NCBI GenBank assembly: GCA_947455285.1
Contig: CANGOK010000155.1
Span: forward strand, 1-7,853
Direction: 5' to 3'
DNA: 7,853 bases
From: Beijerinckiaceae bacterium
Lineage (GTDB): Bacteria > Pseudomonadota > Alphaproteobacteria > Rhizobiales > Beijerinckiaceae
Shown here: one piece after another, positions 1 through 5,303 of the stretch
Layout: each line of letters begins with the position of its first letter
Position numbering within the stretch: the stretch's first letter is position 1
Translations under genes and position numbers: made by a program
Notes under the pieces: generated by a model
What the model was told of the DNA's origin: nothing
Seen by the model: the letters and a program-made list of their open reading frames with translations, nothing else
The model's database searches: none

Positions 1-37
1 CGCGGCGATGACAGGCAGGGCGATGAAATGGCCGCAA

Positions 38-2311
38 CTAAAGCGGCACGCCCTTGGCCTCCGCATAGGCGCGCAGCTCTTCGCGGAAAGAGGCCGCGCC
101 ATCATTACGCGCAAGCATCTCTTCCATGAGCGCGCGCAGCTCTCCCTCATGAATAGCAAGCACCATCGCCTTCACAGGTCCGATGGAAGACGGGGTCATC
201 GAAAGGCCGCGATAGCCGACGCCGATGAGCGCCATGGCCTCAAGCGGATGGCCGCCGATCTCACCGCAGAGCGTCACCGGCGTATTGGTGACGGCAGCCT
301 TGTCGGTGATGGTCTTGAAAGCCCGAAGCACCGGCGCCGACAAAGTGTCGAAACGTGTCGATACCCGTTTGTTGTCGCGGTCGGCGGCGAAGAGATATTG
401 CACAAGATCGTTAGAGCCGACGGAGATAAAGTCCACGCGCGCCAGTATCTCGTCGAGTTGCCAGAGGATCGAAGGCACTTCGATCATCACGCCGAGTTTC
501 AACGCAGACGGCAACTCGTAAGAGTGGCGCGTGAGATGGTCGATCTCTCGCTGCACCAGATCCTTCGCCGCATCGAATTCTGCGGCATGGGCGACCATCG
601 GGAACATGATGCGCAGCTCACGGCCCGCGCCCGCGCGCAACATGGCGCGCAATTGCGAACGCAGAAGGCCGGGGCGATCAAGACCGATGCGGATCGCCCG
701 CCAGCCAAGCGCCGGGTTTTCTTCCTCGAAGGTCTGCATATACGGCAGGATCTTGTCGCCGCCGATGTCGAGCGTGCGGAAGGTGACGGAACGCTCGCCC
801 GCCGCATCCATCACCGCACGATAAAGCGCAAGCTGCGCGTTGAGGCGCGGGAATTGCGATGCGACCATGAACTGGAGTTCGGTGCGGAAGAGACCGATCG
901 AAGCCGCGCCCGCCTCCTCCACATGAGGAAGATCGACCAGCAAGCCCGCGTTCATGTGCAGGTCGATCTTTACGCCATCAAGCGTGACGGAAGGGGCTTC
1001 ACGCAACTTGCGGTATTGCTCCTGCCTGCGGGCGCGCAAGCGAGCCTTCTCGCCATAGGCGGCTTCGACGTCAGGCGAGGGACGAAGCTGCACTTCGCCG
1101 CTTGATCCATCGATGATGATGGCGTCGCCCTGCTCCACGAGATCGGTGACATTGGCGATCTCGCCGACGGCGGGAATGCCGAGCGCGCGCGCCACGATGG
1201 CGACGTGGCTCGAAGGACCGCCCTCTTCCAGCACGAGGCCGCGCAGCTTCTTGCGATCGTAATCAAGCAACGCCGCAGGGCCCATGGTGCGCGCGACGAG
1301 AATGGCGTTGTCGGGCAGGTCCTCATTCGCCGTGACGAAAGGCTGGCCGGTGAGCTGATGCAGCAGGCGGTTCGCGAGATCGTCGAGATCATGCAGACGC
1401 TCGCGCATATAGGGATCAGTGCGGCGCTGCAGCTTGGCGCGCGCATCGTTCTGCACGCGCTCAACCGCCGCTTCCGCCGTGAGACCGGTCATAACCGCCT
1501 CGCGCAGTCGCCGCAGCCAGCCCTGATCATGAGCAAACATGCGGAAGGTCTCAAGCACTTCGCGATGCTCGCCCGGACCAGCCTGATCGCCCCGATCAAT
1601 CAGTCGGTCGATGCTGTCGCGCACGGCGCTGATGGCGTCGGCGAGACGACCTTCTTCCTTCTTGAGATCTTCGGCGACGATATGCTTCACGACGACGCGC
1701 GGCTCATGCAGGATCACATGGCCAAGCCCGACGCCTTCGGCGATGGCCGCGCCCTTGAGGGCGATGGGGCGACGCAGCGCGATGTCCGAACCCGGCCGCA
1801 CGATAGATTGCAGATCGCCAGAGGCGATCATCTCGGCAATCAGCATTGCGGTCGTCTGGAGGACTTCGACTTCCTCCTCGGAATAGGTGCGGCGGGCGCG
1901 GTTCTGCACCACGAGAACGCCCAGCGTATTGCCGCCGCGCAGGATCGGCACGCCGAGGAAGGAATGGTAGATCTCTTCGCCCGTCTCCGGCTTGTAGGAG
2001 AAGGCCGGATGGGACTGAGCATCAGCGAGAGCCAGCGGCTCGGCGCTCTCGGCGATGAGGCCGACGAGGCCTTCGCCCGCGCGCATGGTCGTCAGATGGA
2101 CCGCCTCGCGGTTGAGGCCTTCGGTGGCGAAGAGTTCGAGCCTGCCATCAGAGCGAAGCACATAGACCGAGCACACTTCGGCGACCATGTTGGACGCGAT
2201 GTGCACGACGATCTTGTCCAGGCGCGCCTGTGGGCTGACCGGCTCCGCCATGACTTCGCGGAGTCGGCGCAGCAACAGCCGTGGTCCGGCGAGTGCGCCA
2301 CGCAATGGCAT
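38..2311 (-). CDS. ptsP: Phosphoenolpyruvate-protein phosphotransferase, nitrogen PTS enzyme I
   Basis: Cytoplasmic enzyme I of the nitrogen-related PTS. The family autophosphorylates from phosphoenolpyruvate and passes the phosphate to NPr (PtsO) and then EIIA-Ntr (PtsN), a regulatory relay that does not import sugar. The 757-residue product has the full architecture: an N-terminal GAF sensor domain (about 25-165), which distinguishes PtsP from sugar-PTS enzyme I; a PEP-utiliser N-terminal helical domain (about 180-310); the swivelling phosphohistidine domain with GGPSSHVAIVARALGIPAVG, active His369; and a C-terminal TIM barrel (about 440-720) with LFRTEL (Arg476), FRTLDIGGDK (Arg512), MIEVPS (Glu611), GSNDLVQY and CGEIGG, whose Cys682 matches the general acid of enzyme I. 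The ATG at 2311 is supported by GAGAGGG just upstream and by the N-terminus LLLRRLREVMAEP. The stop is TAG at 38-40. In rhizobia I recall lysC directly upstream; here the upstream gene is an L,D-transpeptidase. Confidence 0.96.
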   Translation of the reverse strand: MPLRGALAGPRLLLRRLREVMAEPVSPQARLDKIVVHIASNMVAEVCSVYVLRSDGRLELFATEGLNREAVHLTTMRAGEGLVGLIAESAEPLALADAQSHPAFSYKPETGEEIYHSFLGVPILRGGNTLGVLVVQNRARRTYSEEEVEVLQTTAMLIAEMIASGDLQSIVRPGSDIALRRPIALKGAAIAEGVGLGHVILHEPRVVVKHIVAEDLKKEEGRLADAISAVRDSIDRLIDRGDQAGPGEHREVLETFRMFAHDQGWLRRLREAVMTGLTAEAAVERVQNDARAKLQRRTDPYMRERLHDLDDLANRLLHQLTGQPFVTANEDLPDNAILVARTMGPAALLDYDRKKLRGLVLEEGGPSSHVAIVARALGIPAVGEIANVTDLVEQGDAIIIDGSSGEVQLRPSPDVEAAYGEKARLRARRQEQYRKLREAPSVTLDGVKIDLHMNAGLLVDLPHVEEAGAASIGLFRTELQFMVASQFPRLNAQLALYRAVMDAAGERSVTFRTLDIGGDKILPYMQTFEEENPALGWRAIRIGLDRPGLLRSQLRAMLRAGAGRELRIMFPMVAHAAEFDAAKDLVQREIDHLTRHSYELPSALKLGVMIEVPSILWQLDEILARVDFISVGSNDLVQYLFAADRDNKRVSTRFDTLSAPVLRAFKTITDKAAVTNTPVTLCGEIGGHPLEAMALIGVGYRGLSMTPSSIGPVKAMVLAIHEGELRALMEEMLARNDGAASFREELRAYAEAKGVPL

Positions 2312-2315
2312 CAGT

Positions 2316-2322
2316 CCCTCTC
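2316..2322 (-). promoter_or_regulatory. Ribosome binding site of ptsP
   Basis: Read on the minus strand, GAGAGGG lies four bases before the ATG at 2309-2311. It is a good purine-rich Shine-Dalgarno match and supports this start rather than the internal Met at codon 21. Confidence 0.6.
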
Positions 2323-2402
2323 AGCGCCGCAGATGATGGGCGTTTGCGACGCGGCCGCCTCAATTGGATGGGACGCTTTCGCGCCGCCACCCCCATGAGA
2401 GC

Positions 2403-2431
2403 CGTATAGGCAAGGGCCGACCGCCCGGCAA
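2403..2431 (-). promoter_or_regulatory. Candidate sigma-70 promoter of ptsP
   Basis: On the minus strand TTGCCG (2426-2431) and TATACG (2403-2408) are separated by exactly 17 bases; each box matches the consensus at four of six positions. Transcription would start near 2396, giving a leader of about 85 bases before the ptsP ATG. It sits within the 202-base gap after the L,D-transpeptidase, so ptsP probably has its own promoter. In this gap I see no other convincing signal and no clear terminator. Assigned by eye only. Confidence 0.4.
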
Positions 2432-2513
2432 GCGTGACGGGAGCCTTACCGGCCAATGGCGAGAAGAATCCTGGCGAGCGGCAATTGCGCCCCGCCCGCC
2501 GCCCCTTTGCGCC

Positions 2514-3068
2514 TCAGCGCACGGCGACCACGGCGGTCCCCACGGACACGCGGTCGAAAAGGTCGATAACATCTTCATTATACATGCGAATACAGCCGAA
2601 CGAGGCGGCAGAGCCGATCGAGGCGCGCATGGAGTTGGTCGTCCCATGGATGGCGATCTCGTCGCGATCGAGGGTCAGGGCCCGCGCCCCCATAGGATTG
2701 CCGGGCGACCCGCCCCGGATCAAATTGGGCAAACGGGGATTGGCCTGCTTGACCATGGCTGGGGGCATCCAGTCGGGTTGGACGTGTTTGCCATTGATTC
2801 GGGCCCAGCCCGACCATGCCTTGCCCGCCTTGCCAACGGCGATCGGGTAGGAAAGCGCCATGCCGTCCCCCTGCAGCAGGAACAGCCTGCGCTGGCTTTG
2901 GCTGATGACAAGCGTGCCTGCGGGCAGGCGCGCCTCGGCGAAGGGCGCCGGCATGATCGAGGGTCGGGCCTGCGCGACGCTTGGCGCCGCAGCGGAAAGG
3001 CAAAGGGCGGCCCCGACCATGGCGGGGGAGAGCGACAGAAGACGACGAGGTTTGCGAACTGGCGTCAT
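2514..3068 (-). CDS. Secreted L,D-transpeptidase (YkuD domain)
   Basis: Periplasmic peptidoglycan-modifying enzyme of the YkuD (ErfK/YbiS/YcfS/YnhG) family. Members make 3-3 cross-links between meso-diaminopimelate residues or attach outer-membrane proteins to peptidoglycan through an active-site cysteine. The 184-residue product starts with a signal peptide (basic MTPVRKPRR, hydrophobic core, likely cleavage after SVAQA, residue 34). The catalytic domain follows directly (about 50-184): LVISQSQRRLFLLQ, the NPMGARAL segment, IHG with His141, and the nucleophile motif ASFGCIRM with Cys159. The usual His before Gly-Cys in the S/T-H-G-C motif is Phe157 here. It is a minimal, single-domain enzyme with no LysM or peptidoglycan-binding module. 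The ATG start is preceded only by a weak GGGA about nine bases away. The exact role (cross-linking or protein anchoring) cannot be told from sequence. Rhizobial relatives link Omp25-type porins to peptidoglycan, and such a porin lies at 5304-6050, but a partnership is speculative. Confidence 0.93.
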   Translation of the reverse strand: MTPVRKPRRLLSLSPAMVGAALCLSAAAPSVAQARPSIMPAPFAEARLPAGTLVISQSQRRLFLLQGDGMALSYPIAVGKAGKAWSGWARINGKHVQPDWMPPAMVKQANPRLPNLIRGGSPGNPMGARALTLDRDEIAIHGTTNSMRASIGSAASFGCIRMYNEDVIDLFDRVSVGTAVVAVR

Positions 3069-3082
3069 GGCGGAAATCCCGG

Positions 3083-3114
3083 TTGGCTTGACGGGAAATC
3101 AATGGTCAAGCCAG
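3083..3114. repeat. Nine-base-pair inverted repeat just upstream of the L,D-transpeptidase
   Basis: TGGCTTGAC (3084-3092) is the perfect reverse complement of GTCAAGCCA (3105-3113), separated by 12 bases; one further G-T pair is possible at 3083/3114. The arms are about two helical turns apart, as expected for a protein operator. The element ends 15 bases before the transpeptidase ATG, so as RNA it would be a 5'-leader hairpin next to the ribosome binding region. Either reading suggests control of this gene; no regulator can be named. Confidence 0.6.
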
Positions 3115-3125
3115 ACACCGGTTCC

Positions 3126-3145
3126 GGCGGACGCAGCCGTCCGCC
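3126..3145. repeat. Perfect 8-bp GC-rich stem-loop
   Basis: GGCGGACG (3126-3133) pairs perfectly with CGTCCGCC (3138-3145) around the four-base loop CAGC. It lies in the leader region of the transpeptidase gene, 12 bases beyond the previous inverted repeat. There is no T-run after it on either strand, so it does not look like an ordinary intrinsic terminator. Its role is unknown. Confidence 0.55.
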
Positions 3146-3193
3146 CGCAAGCATGAGGTGGTCGACGCAGACCCGATCAGAAGTGGCGCCCCC

Positions 3194-3209
3194 TTCTCCC
3201 ATAGGAGAA
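3194..3209. repeat. Six-base-pair stem-loop
   Basis: TTCTCC (3194-3199) and GGAGAA (3204-3209) are perfect inverted arms around CATA. It is the third dyad in the 3069-3267 spacer. It has no T-run and no gene directly linked to it. It may be a minor structural element or chance. Confidence 0.35.
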
Positions 3210-3210
3210 C

Positions 3211-3240
3211 AGAGCCGCCTCAAGACCCGTTGAGAGCCGC
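3211..3240. repeat. Direct repeat AGAGCCGC flanking a small dyad at the tRNA promoter
   Basis: AGAGCCGC occurs at 3211-3218 and 3233-3240, start-to-start distance 22 bases (two helical turns). Between them CTCAA (3219-3223) and TTGAG (3230-3234) form a five-base inverted repeat. The right part overlaps the -35 box of the tRNA promoter, so this could be a regulatory site for the tRNA, but the repeats are short enough to be coincidental. Confidence 0.3.
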
Positions 3241-3258
3241 GCCCCATGATGGTACAAG
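3230..3258 (+). promoter_or_regulatory. Promoter of tRNA-Arg(CCT)
   Basis: TTGAGA (3230-3235, five of six consensus bases) and TACAAG (3253-3258, four of six) are spaced by 17 bases. Transcription would begin near 3265, a few bases before the mature tRNA 5' end at 3268. Spacing and placement fit a stable-RNA sigma-70 promoter well. Confidence 0.6.
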
Positions 3259-3267
3259 GCGCGGCGC

Positions 3268-3344
3268 GGTTCCGTAGCTCAGCAGGATAGAGCAGCGGTT
3301 TCCTAAACCGAAGGTCACAGGTTCGACTCCTGTCGGGACCGCCA
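3268..3344 (+). tRNA. tRNA-Arg, anticodon CCT
   Basis: The complete cloverleaf is readable: acceptor stem GGTTCCG/CGGGACC (3268-3274 with 3334-3340, one G-T pair); D-arm GCTC/GAGC with loop AGCAGGATA; anticodon arm GCGGT-TTCCTAA-ACCGA (3295-3311); a five-base variable loop; T-arm ACAGG-TTCGACT-CCTGT (3317-3333); discriminator G3341; and an encoded CCA end (3342-3344). The anticodon CCT (3302-3304) reads AGG arginine codons, which are rare in GC-rich alphaproteobacteria. The first pair of the anticodon stem, G3295 with A3311, is mismatched, which is tolerated in tRNAs. Such single-copy minor Arg tRNA genes are frequent integration sites, yet no copy of its 3' end was found elsewhere in the window. 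The opposite strand carries a spurious reading frame. Confidence 0.95.
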
Positions 3345-3474
3345 GAAGCGCTCAAGCGCGTAGGTTAAGCTGATATTGTGGATAAGCTATCGGCTTCGCT
3401 CCATCAGGTCATAGCCTGACGGCGTGTGTTAAACGAATTTTAAACGCTCTGAACGCAGCCGATTGCAGCATCTG
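3345..3474. other. Non-coding spacer between the tRNA and the barrel-collagen gene
   Basis: These 130 bases contain no gene I can support. The visible elements are GCGC-TCAA-GCGC right after the tRNA (3348-3359); a dyad TCAGG-TCATAG-CCTGA (3404-3419); and the direct repeat TTAAACG at 3429-3435 and 3440-3446, one helical turn apart. None is followed by a T-run, so no terminator is called for either flanking gene. Confidence 0.5.
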
Positions 3475-5073
3475 CTAATTACCGGGATTGATGGTTCCTG
3501 CGAAAACATAAATCCCGGCGCTGTTTGCAACAAAGAACCTGTTATTGGTCCCCATAGCGACGTTGTACGCTGTTCCAGAAACACTGGTTGGATAGCTGCC
3601 GCTCAACGAAAGCGTTTGACCCGCTCCACTTCCACTACATGCAGCTCCGGCGGCGCAAAGATTCCAGCTTGAACTCCCATAGGTAGGCGCCTGGGCGATT
3701 TCGACCCAACCGCTCGGAACGTATTCGTACAGAGTGGGCTTTCCAGTTCCAGCGGGAATTTCCTGATAGAGGGTCCCGTAAGCTGGCGTTCCCGACGGGG
3801 CTGAAGAACCCTGATATACGGCGACAGCGCCGGGAGAACCGGTGGCTCCTGTCTTGCCGGTGGCGCCCGTTTGTCCTGTCTGGCCAGTCTGTCCTGTCTG
3901 TCCTGTCTGTCCTGCCTGGCCCGTAGCGCCTCTCGGCCCTGCCGGACCTGTCAGGCCGACAATCGCCGGCACAATGGTTGGTTCGAATGCGATCTGCTTT
4001 GGCAGCACGCTAAGGTCGTGCGCCAAGAAGATAGGCGGGTCATCCTCGCGATGCCTGCGGATGAGAGATTTGTTTTCGCCGAAATAAACCTTCAAGCCAG
4101 CCTTCAAGGCTCGGAAGCCTTGTTCGCCTGCGGTTCCCTCTGCGAACACAGATAAGCCCTGGGAGGGATTGACCATGTATTCCGAAGAGGCCGTATAAAA
4201 ATTCAATGCCTGCGAATAGCGATGTCCTACGCTCAGTTTCAGGTCATCGATCGGGTAATAAGCCACATCGAGCTGATCGAAGAGCCGGTTCCTTTTCCCC
4301 GGAAGGCCGTAGGTGAGCTGTGTTGTATTTTGGACGCCGCCGGCCTCCAGCCCTGCCAGGGCCTCAAAGGAAAATTTGTTGAAGTAGAGCTCAGACGACA
4401 ATCCCACCTTTGCGAAGGTCGGATTAAAAAGTTCCGTTGACGGCATGTTGATGTGCGAGACGCTTGCATAGGCTCCAATAGAAACGCTTGAGGGATCACG
4501 CCAGAAGGCATGCAAAGCGGTTCCGTAAAAAGCCGCCGACGCTGCAGAGCCTGCCACTGCATCGACAGACGCGCCCCACCTGTTTCCAAGTGGGAATGTG
4601 TATGATCCGGCGGCATAACCGCCATTGTTCGAAGAGGATCCTGTCCTTTGATTCAAGCCGCCGGCATCAGAAACATATGATCCTTCGACCTTCCAATTTG
4701 GCGATGCGACTGCAGGAGCGGATCCCGCAATTGACGACGAGCTTTCTGAACTCAATTGCGTGGTCCTTGACCCGCCTTCAGCAATGACCTTCTCTGTCGG
4801 CTCAGGCTTATTTTGATTTTGCTTGCTTTTATCGTGATCGCCTTGAGCATGACGAGCGCTCGCCAATTGCCGCCGCGCTTCAGCCAGCTCCTTCAGGATT
4901 TTTGCATTGTCCGATTTAATTTCCTGATTTTCACGCTTCAGGTTCAGAAATAGCTTATAGAGCTCATCGTTTGATGGGGTTTGATTAATTGATTGGGCGG
5001 CAGCGATAGAAATAGAAAGCGAACTTACGGAGGTCAGCGCAACAAGTTTTGACCACTTATTTCCTAGTCTCAT
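3475..5073 (-). CDS. Secreted coiled-coil, beta-barrel and collagen-like repeat surface protein
   Basis: Unnamed 532-residue envelope protein; no function can be assigned. In order: a signal peptide (MRLGNKWSK, hydrophobic core, likely cut after IAAA, residue 26); a coiled coil (about 37-71) with d-positions L, L, I, I, A and a-positions F, N, N, L, L; a charged and Ser-rich linker (about 72-126); about 200 residues (127-331) of alternating polar/hydrophobic strands with many Gly and aromatic residues, ending in ALKAGLKVYF, which reads as an outer-membrane beta-barrel with its last-strand signal; a basic/acidic tail RRHREDDPP; 14 Gly-X-Y triplets (373-415) including five consecutive GQT; and a C-terminal domain (416-532) with GTLYQEIP, SGWVEI and two Cys (473, 479). 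The frame extends upstream to a GTG at 5175, but the ATG at 5073 gives the best signal peptide and follows a GGGG and a candidate promoter. The DNA is richer in A/T than ptsP. Nearest ideas are an inverse-autotransporter-like adhesin or a tail-fibre-like surface fibre. Confidence 0.85.
   Translation of the reverse strand: MRLGNKWSKLVALTSVSSLSISIAAAQSINQTPSNDELYKLFLNLKRENQEIKSDNAKILKELAEARRQLASARHAQGDHDKSKQNQNKPEPTEKVIAEGGSRTTQLSSESSSSIAGSAPAVASPNWKVEGSYVSDAGGLNQRTGSSSNNGGYAAGSYTFPLGNRWGASVDAVAGSAASAAFYGTALHAFWRDPSSVSIGAYASVSHINMPSTELFNPTFAKVGLSSELYFNKFSFEALAGLEAGGVQNTTQLTYGLPGKRNRLFDQLDVAYYPIDDLKLSVGHRYSQALNFYTASSEYMVNPSQGLSVFAEGTAGEQGFRALKAGLKVYFGENKSLIRRHREDDPPIFLAHDLSVLPKQIAFEPTIVPAIVGLTGPAGPRGATGQAGQTGQTGQTGQTGQTGATGKTGATGSPGAVAVYQGSSAPSGTPAYGTLYQEIPAGTGKPTLYEYVPSGWVEIAQAPTYGSSSWNLCAAGAACSGSGAGQTLSLSGSYPTSVSGTAYNVAMGTNNRFFVANSAGIYVFAGTINPGN
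3868..3912 (-). repeat. Nine-base tandem repeat encoding GQT triplets
   Basis: Five 9-base units encode Gly-Gln-Thr five times inside the collagen-like segment of the gene at 3475-5073. On the minus strand the units are close variants of GGACAGACA, with the first and the later units diverging at a few third positions. Copy-number change would stay in frame and simply lengthen or shorten the stalk. The whole Gly-X-Y region spans 3829-3957. Confidence 0.85.
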
Positions 5074-5106
5074 CGCGCGCCCCAAGTACGAATCAATTGT
5101 CATTCG

Positions 5107-5135
5107 ACAATCTAAATTAACGTAACGTCGGTCAA
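5107..5135 (-). promoter_or_regulatory. Candidate promoter of the barrel-collagen gene
   Basis: On the minus strand TTGACC (5130-5135, five of six consensus bases) is followed after 17 bases by GATTGT (5107-5112, only three of six). Transcription would begin about 25 bases upstream of the ATG at 5073. This placement would exclude the upstream in-frame starts at 5103 and beyond, in agreement with the signal-peptide argument. The weak -10 box keeps confidence low. Confidence 0.35.
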
Positions 5136-5190
5136 AAGCGCTTTGGCTCATCCACAAATACAACACACACTCCACCGTAACTAACTAATG

Positions 5191-5200
5191 ACAGTACTGT
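5191..5200. repeat. Ten-base palindrome ACAGTACTGT
   Basis: A perfect 10-base palindrome about 55 bases upstream of the candidate -35 box of the barrel-collagen gene. It could be a dimeric regulator site, but a 10-base palindrome can occur by chance and no second copy was seen. Confidence 0.3.
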
Positions 5201-5270
5201 GCTTAATTACAATTTTTGGTACTTATAAAGATACATTCCTTTCGGTTAGACTGCTAGTCCCGCATGTCGC

Positions 5271-5300
5271 CATGGCTCCGGGCGCTATAAAAGGAGCATG
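5271..5300 (-). terminator. Possible transcription terminator after the Omp25/31-like gene
   Basis: CATGGCTCC (5271-5279) and GGAGCATG (5293-5300) form an eight-pair stem with a one-base bulge and a loop of about 13 bases, beginning three bases after the stop codon of the porin gene. No T-run follows on the minus strand, so if it terminates at all it is not a classical intrinsic terminator. Confidence 0.25.
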
Positions 5301-5303
5301 TGA

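Larger units (their letters stand above)
5074..5303. other. AT-rich intergenic region upstream of the barrel-collagen gene
   Basis: This 230-base gap follows the stop of the Omp25/31-like gene and precedes the barrel-collagen gene, both on the minus strand. It has no gene that I can support. It is markedly AT-rich between about 5150 and 5250 and contains the candidate promoter, the palindrome and the stem-loop listed separately. Its length suggests the two genes are transcribed independently. Confidence 0.5.

Noticed and set aside
8..1105. 365-codon plus-strand open frame opposite ptsP
   Set aside because: It is an antisense shadow of a GC-rich gene: Arg/His-rich, no recognisable domain, fully covered by a clear ptsP.
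1205..2398. 397-codon plus-strand open frame opposite ptsP
   Set aside because: Same reason: antisense shadow with low-complexity His/Arg/Ala-rich translation and no family motif.
2364..3233. 289-codon plus-strand open frame opposite the L,D-transpeptidase
   Set aside because: It runs antisense to a gene with a signal peptide and intact catalytic motif and shows no motifs of its own.
3065..3355. Minus-strand reading frame with PDRSRTCDLRFRKPLLYP across the tRNA
   Set aside because: This is the well-known spurious protein produced by translating the antisense of a tRNA gene; the tRNA cloverleaf explains the sequence.
3348..3359. GCGC-TCAA-GCGC as a terminator of the tRNA
   Set aside because: Only a four-pair stem and no T-run follows; too weak to call.
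3829..3957. Short repeats that might suggest a CRISPR array
   Set aside because: The repeats are contiguous 9-base coding units without spacers and translate to Gly-X-Y triplets.
3475..5175. GTG start at 5175 for the barrel-collagen gene
   Set aside because: It would put 34 residues including acidic ones before the signal peptide, lacks a ribosome binding site and lies upstream of the candidate promoter.
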